Program-made: the position numbers and the translations under genes
The notes under the pieces: model-generated
What the model saw: only the letters and a program-made list of their open reading frames with translations
Database searches by the model: none
Told to the model about the DNA's origin: nothing
NCBI RefSeq assembly: GCF_024807035.1
Contig: NZ_JANUCQ010000002.1
Location: 1-64,000, forward strand
Source of the DNA: Methanococcus voltae PS
GTDB taxonomy: Archaea; AGJL01; Methanococci; Methanococcales; Methanococcaceae
DNA: 64,000 bases
Direction of reading: 5' to 3'
In this document: piece by piece, positions 27,092-34,711 of the stretch
Position numbering within the stretch: the first letter of the stretch is position 1
Layout: every line of letters begins with the position of its first letter

Positions 27092-27664
27092 TTAAAATAA
27101 CTTAAACATTTGAATAAGTTCCCCATTATTTTCCGTTTGAACTTTTTGAAGATATTTAAATCCATTATTTTTATAAAAATTCATCAACTTTTCATATTCT
27201 TTACATTCTATAAGAACAACTTTTCCACCAACTACTTCCTTAGAACGGTATAATAAATCAAGAGCGTCCTCTAAAAGCATACTTCCTGTTATAATATCTT
27301 TTGAAGTTCTAAAATCATCATTTATTGCGAGTTGACCTATAAGATAACCAGGCGTATTTTTTAAGGTTTTATCGCCAGTTATTTTTTTAATAGTATTTTT
27401 AGAAACTTCATCGCCAAACTCAATAACCTTTAAAGCGATGGTAATATAACCTAAAAATTGAAATTGGTTGTTTTCTGAACCGTATTTTATGTAAGTTCTG
27501 CCCCTATTATTATTTTCAAAATTAATTGCAGAATCGTTTAAAAAGGTTACAAGTTCTGGTTCTTGATTACATTTAAAAAGAGAAAAAATTTTTGATTTAC
27601 ATGAATCAGTATCATTATTAAGATTTTCTAAAATAGTTACAAGTGAGATAATATTTGTTTGAAT
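27092..27664 (-). CDS. GNAT acetyltransferase toxin with ATT start
   Basis: The minus-strand frame is open for 190 codons but has no ATG, GTG or TTG for the first 128. The ATT at 27664 lies six bases after GGTGA in the end of the antitoxin frame. The protein contains GYITIALKVIEFG, GYLIGQLAINDDF, GSMLLEDALDLLY, GGKVVLIECK and FYKNNGFKYLQ, the pattern of TacT/AtaT-like GNAT toxins that acetylate aminoacyl-tRNA. The acetyl-CoA loop is poorly conserved (DDFRTSKDIITGS, with no R/Q-x-x-G-x-G/A match), so activity is uncertain. It overlaps the antitoxin frame by 28 bases. Confidence 0.65.
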   Translation of the reverse strand: MQTNIISLVTILENLNNDTDSCKSKIFSLFKCNQEPELVTFLNDSAINFENNNRGRTYIKYGSENNQFQFLGYITIALKVIEFGDEVSKNTIKKITGDKTLKNTPGYLIGQLAINDDFRTSKDIITGSMLLEDALDLLYRSKEVVGGKVVLIECKEYEKLMNFYKNNGFKYLQKVQTENNGELIQMFKLF

Positions 27665-27806
27665 ACTGATTCACCTTTCTTAAGTTCTTTTTGCATATCT
27701 TTTTTAGGAACGTAATGTTCTGTCTGTTTTTCCAATTCTTCGCTTAAAATCTCTGCGGCTTCTTTACTTAGTACAAATTCTCTTGAAAATGATGAAGTAG
27801 CCATAG
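27637..27806 (-). pseudogene. Antitoxin of the GNAT pair, frameshifted near its 5' end
   Basis: An ATG at 27806 with a canonical GGTGAT three bases upstream opens MATSSFSREN and stops after 12 codons. Skipping one GA in the minus-strand run AGAGAG (27781-27786) restores MATSSFSRE-FVLSKEAAEILSEELEK... to a stop at 27637, with the antitoxin-like charged C-terminus. This looks like a two-base insertion by slippage, either inactivation or phase variation. The antitoxin overlaps the toxin start, as in two-gene TA operons. Confidence 0.6.
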
Positions 27807-27878
27807 TATCACCCGCATTTTTTGCAGTTTGTTTCCTACATATTATCTGTGTTATTATTTGTTTTTATTAGTATATAT

Positions 27879-27895
27879 TGTTAACGGGGTTAACA
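27879..27895. promoter_or_regulatory. Palindromic operator of the GNAT toxin-antitoxin operon
   Basis: TGTTAAC and GTTAACA flank GGG (27879-27895). The palindrome abuts a TATA-like AATATATAC (minus strand, about 27871-27880) and lies some 75 bases before the antitoxin ATG. Autorepression by the antitoxin-toxin complex is the expected use. Confidence 0.5.
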
Positions 27896-27961
27896 AGGTA
27901 CATAAATTTGTTGGATTACTTAATTATATTATATTATATTATATGCTTGTCTTGAGATAAA

Positions 27962-28039
27962 GCCCCTCCTAAAAAATACGTATGTTTCTCAGAATTTGGC
28001 AAAAAAATTGAAGTTAAAGAACGGGGTAAATTTGAATAG
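27962..28039 (+). pseudogene. Short relic of a coding sequence
   Basis: Within the 343-base gap 27807-28149, the frame from 27962 reads APPKKYVCFSEFGKKIEV... to a TAG at 28039, with no start. It looks like the 3' end of a lost gene left at a junction between cargo modules. Nothing else in this gap looks coding. Confidence 0.25.
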
Positions 28040-28117
28040 AATATTACATATTTATTTTAATTATTCAATGGGTATAACTTCATATTTATATATCTTTTAA
28101 TATATTATAATATGTAA

Positions 28118-28138
28118 ATATATAAGTATATAATATAT
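28118..28138 (+). promoter_or_regulatory. TATA-rich promoter of the WYL-like gene
   Basis: ATATATAAGTATATAATATAT lies 12-30 bases upstream of the ATG at 28150, with GAGGGGGTAAT between. The transcript would be almost leaderless. Confidence 0.4.
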
Positions 28139-28149
28139 GAGGGGGTAAT

Positions 28150-28446
28150 ATGGAAAATAAAATAATTAGGGCAATAGGGTATAAAAAAAGACTAAATATA
28201 ACATATAACAACGGTGGTATTAGAGTAATTGAACCACATGCTTATGGCACAGATCTTAATGGCGTTAAAAAATTAAGGGCTTACCAAAATGGAGGATATA
28301 GTGAAAGTGGAGAACCTTACGGATGGAAACTTTTTATTGTGAGAAATTTGAATAGTGTTCGACCATTAGATGAAAATTTTAATGTTAGATCAGGCTACAA
28401 TTTTAGTGGGGATAAACATATCCCTAATATAATACGTAAAATATAA
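28150..28446 (+). CDS. Single-domain WYL-like protein
   Basis: A 98-residue beta-rich protein. The pattern ITYNNGGIRVIEPHAYGT...LRAYQNGGYSESG...GWKLFIVRNL resembles the WYL/SH3-like domain used as a ligand or nucleic-acid sensor in defence regulators, but without the usual HTH domain. It stands alone between the GNAT pair and the dGTPase. A sensor or regulator for the adjacent dGTPase-OLD genes is an inference. Confidence 0.5.
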   Translation: MENKIIRAIGYKKRLNITYNNGGIRVIEPHAYGTDLNGVKKLRAYQNGGYSESGEPYGWKLFIVRNLNSVRPLDENFNVRSGYNFSGDKHIPNIIRKI

Positions 28447-28599
28447 TCTTAAATATTTTAATTATAATTTTTATTTTCTAAATTTTTTATATTCCATTTA
28501 ATCACTGTTTTAAATCTATCATCTATATATACGTAATCTAATTATACAATTTAATTGAAATAATATATAATAATTAGATATCAACTAATGGGTGGTGTG

Positions 28600-30483
28600 A
28601 TGAATATCAAGAATTACGACCATTTCAGAACAATAATTTCTGAAAAGTTAGCACAAAAGTCAAAAGAAACTGATAGACGGTTTTATGGATTGGAAAAAGA
28701 AAAAATGCCCTTAAACAGTGCAGAACATCCCTATGCAGTCAGAAAGGAGTTTGAAAGAGACAGGGGGAGAATAATGTTCTCCAAGTCGTTTAGGAGATTA
28801 GAACATAAAGCTCAAATTTATACTCATGAAAAAGGAGACCATTACAGAAATAGATTAACGCATACTATTGAAGTATCTCAACTTTCAAGAAGTTTGGCAA
28901 AGAATTTAGGATTAAATGTGGATTTAGCAGAAGCAATTGCAGTAGGTCACGATATTGGACATACACCTTTTGGACATGAGGGGGAAAGAGTATTACATGA
29001 AATTATGTCTGGCAATAATAGTTTAGGTGGTAAAATAGAATACAATTTACCGCATGGTGGTTTTAAACATAACTATCAGGGTTTAAAAGTATTGGATATT
29101 TTAGAGTGCAGGCACGAAAAATCTTTTGGGCTAAATTTAACATGGCAGGTTTTAGAAGGAGTATTAAAACATACTCGTACCAAATTAAAAAAATGTGCTA
29201 ACATAGATGAAAATGATAAAAAATTAAGAAAATATGGGGATTGTAAAAATTGTAATTCAATATGTTATGACTTGGAAAAATTTTTAATTGACGAAGAGTT
29301 AATTAATAAAAAAATTATTAATGCAGGAAAGCACTATAATAAGAATTTTAATAATTTTTTAAAGGATATGGCATGCTATGAGAATTCTGTAACGTTAGAA
29401 GGTCAAATTGTAGCAATTGCTGATGAAATTGCACAAAGACAACATGATTTAGACGATGGTTTACGTGACGAAAAGTTAGGTATGGAATATGGCAAATTAT
29501 TAAAAACTATTACTGAGGCCATAACTGATATACTACATAAAAATTCACAGGAAAGTGACGAAAAAGCATATTCTTTATTAAGTGAACTTTTAAACTCTTT
29601 AGAATGCCATAAACAAAAATACCAAGAGTTGCAAGAATCCACAGAAAATAATGAATTTTATATTAAAGAATTATTTATTAGAGACATTATTGACTACTTT
29701 ATAAAAGATGTATCTTACACGTCTTTTGAGAATATTTATAAAAATGAACATTCAACCAAGGATTCCACAAACCCTTGTGAAATGGAACAAATCAAAAATG
29801 AAATGGAAAAATATAAAGATTTTAAATATTATCCTTATGAGGTAATAACCTTTTCAGAATTGGGTGAGGAGTTAAATAAAAAATTGGAATCAATAATCAA
29901 TAAAATTTGTTTATCTAATGACGTTCGTAGATTTGATGCAAAATCCGAGTATATTATAAAACAACTTTATAAAGCATATTATAATAAACCAGAACAATTA
30001 TCCAATGCCGTTATAAAAATAATTGAATATCGATTAAACAATGCAGTAAAAAAATATTTTTGTATGTTAGATGAAGATTCCTTGAAACCTAATCCTCAAT
30101 ATTGTAGTAAGGAAAATAATATTAGATTTTTAACCTTTAATTTTGAAGATGGAATTAGTAAACCGTTAGAATTACCGAGTGGAGAAAAAATTTCAATTGT
30201 TAAACTCTTAAAATTAGATTCCTTAGAAATTATCAAATTTTTGGAAGAATATAGTGGAGAAAAAGAAATCAGTACATTATATAATAAAAATGAAGAAGAA
30301 AGGTTAAAAGATTACTATACTGAATTATTGAAAAAACCATTTAAAAATATTGATTCAAAAGAGAGATATCTTAGATTTATTTTAGCATGTAATTACATAT
30401 ACATGTCATCAATTTGTGATCATATCGCATTAATGACCGATAGCTATGCTAAAAAAGAATATAAAGCGTTATATATGGAATAA
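28600..30483 (+). CDS. dgt: dGTP triphosphohydrolase (dNTPase)
   Basis: A 627-residue HD-domain protein. Metal-binding motifs are visible: RNRLTHTIEVSQ (first His), VGHDIGHTPFGHEGE (HD pair) and VAIADEIAQRQHD (final Asp). It hydrolyses dNTPs to nucleosides and triphosphate. It is longer than common bacterial dGTPases (about 500 residues), with extra helical sequence around 190-260 that includes CANIDEN...CKNCNSICYD, a possible metal site. The ATG at 28600 follows GGTGGTGTG. dNTPases are known anti-phage factors that deplete nucleotides. It is followed by an OLD-type nuclease 48 bases later. Confidence 0.75.
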   Translation: MNIKNYDHFRTIISEKLAQKSKETDRRFYGLEKEKMPLNSAEHPYAVRKEFERDRGRIMFSKSFRRLEHKAQIYTHEKGDHYRNRLTHTIEVSQLSRSLAKNLGLNVDLAEAIAVGHDIGHTPFGHEGERVLHEIMSGNNSLGGKIEYNLPHGGFKHNYQGLKVLDILECRHEKSFGLNLTWQVLEGVLKHTRTKLKKCANIDENDKKLRKYGDCKNCNSICYDLEKFLIDEELINKKIINAGKHYNKNFNNFLKDMACYENSVTLEGQIVAIADEIAQRQHDLDDGLRDEKLGMEYGKLLKTITEAITDILHKNSQESDEKAYSLLSELLNSLECHKQKYQELQESTENNEFYIKELFIRDIIDYFIKDVSYTSFENIYKNEHSTKDSTNPCEMEQIKNEMEKYKDFKYYPYEVITFSELGEELNKKLESIINKICLSNDVRRFDAKSEYIIKQLYKAYYNKPEQLSNAVIKIIEYRLNNAVKKYFCMLDEDSLKPNPQYCSKENNIRFLTFNFEDGISKPLELPSGEKISIVKLLKLDSLEIIKFLEEYSGEKEISTLYNKNEEERLKDYYTELLKKPFKNIDSKERYLRFILACNYIYMSSICDHIALMTDSYAKKEYKALYME

Positions 30484-30531
30484 CTTATTCCATAATTTAT
30501 TTTTTTAAAATTATTATCAATGAGGTTTTTT

Positions 30532-32505
30532 ATGTTATTAGATAGTGTACATATTAAAAATTATAAAAGTATTGAAGATTTGGAATTAAATTTTAAAAAT
30601 AATTGTACTATTTTATTAGGAATTAATGGAAGTGGTAAAAGTAACATTTTAGATGCAATATGCTGCGCATCATCTCGCTATGCTCGTATTGTAAATTATG
30701 ATAGGGATTGCAATAAAAATGCAAGAAGAAAAATGAAACCAATTGAGATTACTTATTATTATAAATTAACTAAAGAAAGTTCTTTTTATGACTACTTAGT
30801 TTCTAAAAATATTGTAGGTGTGGATCCTTTTTTGGATAAAGTTTATTGCACTAATAAACTAACTATTGAAAATGGTAAAACTTATGATTACACTTATAAA
30901 TTTAATCAAGAATTTATTGAAAAAATTGCCATTAATAATACTTATGATCCAGCAAATAAAATTTTTAACCCCGTTACAGTTTTCGATCCATCCAAAAATA
31001 CCGTTAAAATGTTTATGAATGGCCAATCTAATACGGAATATATTAAAACGGAAATGATCGACGAAGAACTTGAAGGTATCGTAAGTGAATTTAAAGATAC
31101 AATAAAAGGATTAGGTCCTTTAAATGTTAATTATTGGACCAGAGAACCCCAATATTTACTAATAGGTGACGTAAAAGTAGTTGACATGCGAAATAATATT
31201 GAACATAATATGCCTTTAAGAAATATATTATACATATACGGAAAAAAAGAATTAGGATTTAATAATGATGAAACTGAGAATTTAGAAAAGTTAAAAAATG
31301 CATTAAATTTAATAATGAATGATGAAACCGAGAAAAAAACCTGTAAAGTATGTTTAACAAAATTAATAAATGAACATCTTGCAGAGGTCTGGCCAAATCA
31401 TACTACTTATTTAGATATAGATATTGAAGGTATTGGGGAAAATGCAGTATTTAAATTTACCGTTAAAGATAAAGGTCTTGATAACAATTATTATAAAATG
31501 AACGAACGTAGCGATGGTTATAAACAATTTATGTCCATACTATTATCTATATCTACGGGAAATTTATGTGATAAGTTTAAGAACTCGATATTGGTAATTG
31601 ACGAACCTGAAAAGGGGTTACATATAAGTGCAATCGAATATTTAAGGAACGAACTCATTAGAATTTCCAAAAATAACAATGTTATAATATCTACACATTC
31701 TCCTTACATAGCAGATAAAAATAAATTAAACCGTCATATCAAAGTCCATAAAGAATCTGGAAAAACCCGAATTGAATATATATCTAAAGACGATCCATTA
31801 TGTGACGAAGTTATTTATCAAGCTTTAGGAACGTCCATTCTAAATATAGTTTCTGAAAATGTTATAGTTTTTGAAGGTTTAACGGATGCAGAAGTTTTTA
31901 ACTGTATGACTACAAAACTCAAAGAAAATGATTTTGATATTGCAGACATAACTGCAATAAATGCAGAAGGTGCTACAAACGTCCACCAATATATAAAACA
32001 TTTGAAAAACAATAAAATAATACAAAGCTATGTATTTTTAGACTCAGATAAAGCAGGTAAAAGTGCAATGAAAAAGATAAAAGAAGATACATTAGAATAT
32101 TCAAGTCGTTGTTTTTCAATAACTGATGTGTTAAATTATAGTTTTGGCGAATCAAAAGAAGAAGTGAAAAAAATACCTAATAAAAATCGAGAATTAGAAG
32201 ATATGTTACCTGTAGAAAAAGTTTTAGAAATAGCTTCAAAAATTTTTGAACAGGACTTTAAAGAAAAATATAATAAAAATTCTACAAATACCCTATTAGA
32301 TCAAATAAAACATTTATGTGTATCGAATAATGTTTATGATAATAATAAGACTAATTTAAAAATTATGATTTGTAGAAACGTATGTAAAGATATTAAAGAT
32401 AATGATATGGAATATTTAGATAAAAATTATCCTTTATATGTAAAATATGTAAAAAATATCCATAATATTCTAAAATCTCAGGGATTAAATAATAAAAATA
32501 AATAA
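30532..32505 (+). CDS. OLD-family ATPase-TOPRIM nuclease
   Basis: A 657-residue protein. Walker A GINGSGKSNILDAI (residues about 28-41), a signature region YKQFMSILLS, Walker B LVIDEPEKGLHI and H-loop STHSPYIADKN form an ABC-type ATPase. The TOPRIM domain follows with VIVFEGLTDAEVF (catalytic Glu) and VFLDSDKAGKSA (D-x-D). This is the ATPase-TOPRIM order of OLD nucleases and GajA. No UvrD-like GajB helicase is adjacent, so it is not a standard Gabija system. It is probably co-transcribed with the dGTPase. ATG 30532 follows AATGAGG. Confidence 0.75.
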   Translation: MLLDSVHIKNYKSIEDLELNFKNNCTILLGINGSGKSNILDAICCASSRYARIVNYDRDCNKNARRKMKPIEITYYYKLTKESSFYDYLVSKNIVGVDPFLDKVYCTNKLTIENGKTYDYTYKFNQEFIEKIAINNTYDPANKIFNPVTVFDPSKNTVKMFMNGQSNTEYIKTEMIDEELEGIVSEFKDTIKGLGPLNVNYWTREPQYLLIGDVKVVDMRNNIEHNMPLRNILYIYGKKELGFNNDETENLEKLKNALNLIMNDETEKKTCKVCLTKLINEHLAEVWPNHTTYLDIDIEGIGENAVFKFTVKDKGLDNNYYKMNERSDGYKQFMSILLSISTGNLCDKFKNSILVIDEPEKGLHISAIEYLRNELIRISKNNNVIISTHSPYIADKNKLNRHIKVHKESGKTRIEYISKDDPLCDEVIYQALGTSILNIVSENVIVFEGLTDAEVFNCMTTKLKENDFDIADITAINAEGATNVHQYIKHLKNNKIIQSYVFLDSDKAGKSAMKKIKEDTLEYSSRCFSITDVLNYSFGESKEEVKKIPNKNRELEDMLPVEKVLEIASKIFEQDFKEKYNKNSTNTLLDQIKHLCVSNNVYDNNKTNLKIMICRNVCKDIKDNDMEYLDKNYPLYVKYVKNIHNILKSQGLNNKNK

Positions 32506-33054
32506 CTATTTACCTAAATATCTATAAAGCGTAGCTTTACTCACATTAGTAATATTACTAATTTGAGATACGGAATACTCTCCAGAGTTATAAAGCTTTA
32601 TAGCCATAGATAATTTATTAGAATCTACCTTAGGACGTCCACCAACTCGACCACGAGCTCGTGCAACTGCTAAACCGTTCTTAGTTCTTTCAGAGGTTAA
32701 GTCCCTTTCAAACTGGGCTAACCCTGCAAAGATAGTGAAAAGAAGCTTACCATGTGCTGAACTCGTATCGAGCCAGGATTCCTTTAAACTTTTAATCTCA
32801 ACGTTTAAAGATTTACAGTTTTCAACAATTTCAACTAAATCTTTTGTACTTCTTGAAATACGTGTAAGTTCTGTAACGATTATTATATCTTCATTAGATA
32901 AACTATCAAACATTTTAGTAAATTCAGGTCTATTTCTTATAGTTCCTGAAATCTTTTCCAAATAGATTTTTTCACAACCTACTTTTTTTAAATCTTGAAC
33001 TTGTCGTTCTAAGTTTTGGTCTTTTGTCGATACTCTTGCATAACCTATAATCAT
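32506..33054 (-). CDS. Serine recombinase (resolvase/invertase)
   Basis: A 182-residue protein. The N-terminal catalytic domain has YARVSTKDQ (catalytic Ser), EKISGTIRNRPEF, LTRISRSTKDL and a FAGLAQFERDLTSERT helix. The C-terminus has the GGRPK hinge and a Hin-type HTH (SVSQISNITNVSKATLYRYL). The ATG at 33054 fits a GTGAT four bases upstream. The gene lies exactly between the defence cargo and the viral operon. It is small-type, so it may act in resolution or inversion, possibly in the acquisition of the cargo. Confidence 0.85.
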   Translation of the reverse strand: MIIGYARVSTKDQNLERQVQDLKKVGCEKIYLEKISGTIRNRPEFTKMFDSLSNEDIIIVTELTRISRSTKDLVEIVENCKSLNVEIKSLKESWLDTSSAHGKLLFTIFAGLAQFERDLTSERTKNGLAVARARGRVGGRPKVDSNKLSMAIKLYNSGEYSVSQISNITNVSKATLYRYLGK

Positions 33055-33180
33055 AATTATCACGTAAAGTCTCATTACTTATCTATTTTGTAAGGTTTTG
33101 ATACCTTGATATTGATACTAAGTTTTGAGAATTATCCCTATATAAAAGATGTTAATTTCTTAAAAAAAGTGAAAAGTCTT

Positions 33181-33196
33181 AAAAACGGTCGTTTTT
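33181..33196 (-). terminator. Terminator of the leftward viral operon
   Basis: AAAAACG and CGTTTTT form a stem around two bases, with a further T-rich run on the minus strand. It lies about 40 bases past the stop of the last viral gene (33237) and before the recombinase start. Confidence 0.5.
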
Positions 33197-33236
33197 GATA
33201 ATAGGTTAAAAAAAGTAAAAAAAGTAAGTAATAAAT

Positions 33237-33524
33237 CTAAATTATAGGGTAAAGTTCCCAAATCTCTCCTAAGTCTTCCATCTCTAAAAGTTCTTTTTTA
33301 TTATCAACTTCATATTTTCCAGTTTCTTCATTATAACTTAGGATTCCTATAAGCATCTCTAAATTAAAGCCTTTTTTAAGTACTCTATCGATTTTATAAA
33401 CTTTTTTATAAACTAAATACTTTTTACCATCTTTAAATTCAACCCCATCTTCTTTTACACCAGTTTTAAAACTTGAATCGATAAAAAACTTATGCTCATA
33501 ACTCGGTTCTGTAATTAATTCCAT
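33237..33524 (-). CDS. Conserved small protein, single E2 copy of a family repeated in E3
   Basis: A 95-residue protein. The core TGVKEDG...KKYLVYKKVYKIDRVLKKGF matches TGVKEDDILEEDGKIYKVYYALGKIDKVLKKGF in the E3 proteins at 63053, 63458 and the partial one at 63890. The ATG at 33524 overlaps the stop of the metallopeptidase gene by one base. The function is unknown; always adjacent to the metallopeptidase, so it may be its partner or inhibitor. Confidence 0.6.
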   Translation of the reverse strand: MELITEPSYEHKFFIDSSFKTGVKEDGVEFKDGKKYLVYKKVYKIDRVLKKGFNLEMLIGILSYNEETGKYEVDNKKELLEMEDLGEIWELYPII

Positions 33525-34618
33525 TAAAACCACCCTAGTAAATCGTTACTTTTTTTCTTTTTATTAGTATTTTTATTAGTATTTTTAGATTTATTTTTTG
33601 TAGTTTTTAATTTTTTCTTTTTCTTTTTAGGAGCTTTAACATATTTACTCGTTACTTCTTTATCAATATCCTTCAAAGCTTTAACATATTCTTTTTCTTG
33701 GTTTTTAAAGATATTATAGAATGATTTACCTTTTTTAACAATATTCTTATCCATTATAAAGGCACTGTGCCAATCTGCAAACATTTCTTTATTAGATTTT
33801 CGATATTTAATATGTTCTTCTCCATCACGATATAAAAGTGGATTTAACAGCTGTTCTTCATCGTACGGATTTATTTTCTTAGTTATTTTAATTACTTCAT
33901 TTCTTAGTTTTTTAGGATTACGGCCTAATTTATGAAAATCATAAAATCCTGAACGGTCCTTTTTATTTTTAATATTTCTATCGTATGCGTGCCCCAATTC
34001 ATGAGCATAGATTCTGTCAACATCGTTTTTATCTTGATACGATATATCTACCCTAATCCTACCCTGTGAAGGTATTTTAGACGTTTGTATTCCCTTAGGA
34101 TAATATTCAAATACTCCATCTTTAGTTTTCCATCTAAATTTCCTTTTTTGAACTTTTGGAGCTCCAACATGCTTATGAACAAATTCTAATCTTTTATCGA
34201 TAAGTTCTTTTGGTTGTGTGTCAATTCCCCTAATATCATAAGCTTTTGGATTCTTTTTCCACTCTTCAATCTGTTTTTTCTGTTTTTTACCTTGCTTAAT
34301 AACTCTTTTTGATTTTAATAGGTCTTTATGCTGTGCATCCACAGGCATCTTATGAAAATGTTTTCTTAACTTTTTCATCTCTTTTTCATCTGGAACATAA
34401 TCTTTAGTTTTCGGTTCTTTCTTAGGTTTTTCTACCTTTTTACCTTTTTTACCCTTTTTAGGTTTTGGAAGTCTACAAGGCGTATCGTATCCTTCCAAAT
34501 CTCCTTTATTTGGTGCGTTTGTATAACCACCTACTGCTTCTTTATATACAGTTTGTGCTCTCTTAGCTCTATCTATTGCAATGGCTCTTTTAGACCTAGT
34601 ATCTACAAATTTAGCTAT
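33524..34618 (-). CDS. HELGH metallopeptidase with ATA start
   Basis: A 364-residue protein if started at ATA 34618. The zinc motif HELGHAYDRN lies at about 195, with a downstream EMFADWHSAF as possible third ligand region. It is Lys-rich at both ends. The frame is open for 40 codons upstream of the first in-frame TTG (34498) but contains no ATG, GTG or TTG, and AGAGGTGAA lies three bases before the ATA, the standard spacing here. The extra N-terminus (AKFVDTRSKRAIAIDRAKRA) looks coding. The E3 homologue (62196) has the same HELGHAYDRN. Probably processes virion or cell-surface proteins. Confidence 0.7.
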   Translation of the reverse strand: MAKFVDTRSKRAIAIDRAKRAQTVYKEAVGGYTNAPNKGDLEGYDTPCRLPKPKKGKKGKKVEKPKKEPKTKDYVPDEKEMKKLRKHFHKMPVDAQHKDLLKSKRVIKQGKKQKKQIEEWKKNPKAYDIRGIDTQPKELIDKRLEFVHKHVGAPKVQKRKFRWKTKDGVFEYYPKGIQTSKIPSQGRIRVDISYQDKNDVDRIYAHELGHAYDRNIKNKKDRSGFYDFHKLGRNPKKLRNEVIKITKKINPYDEEQLLNPLLYRDGEEHIKYRKSNKEMFADWHSAFIMDKNIVKKGKSFYNIFKNQEKEYVKALKDIDKEVTSKYVKAPKKKKKKLKTTKNKSKNTNKNTNKKKKSNDLLGWF

Positions 34619-34711
34619 GGTTTCACCTCTTAAATACTAAATAAAAATAAAAATAATAAACAATAAAAATAAATGAAAAATAAAATTAAAATAAATGAAA
34701 ATAGATAATTA

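Noticed and set aside
27092-27280. A 62-aa GNAT fragment
   Set aside because: The frame is open for 190 codons upstream to an ATT with a ribosome site, so the short version is only the C-terminal third.
30532-32505. A Gabija system
   Set aside because: The ATPase-TOPRIM protein fits GajA-like OLD proteins, but the required UvrD-like GajB is missing.
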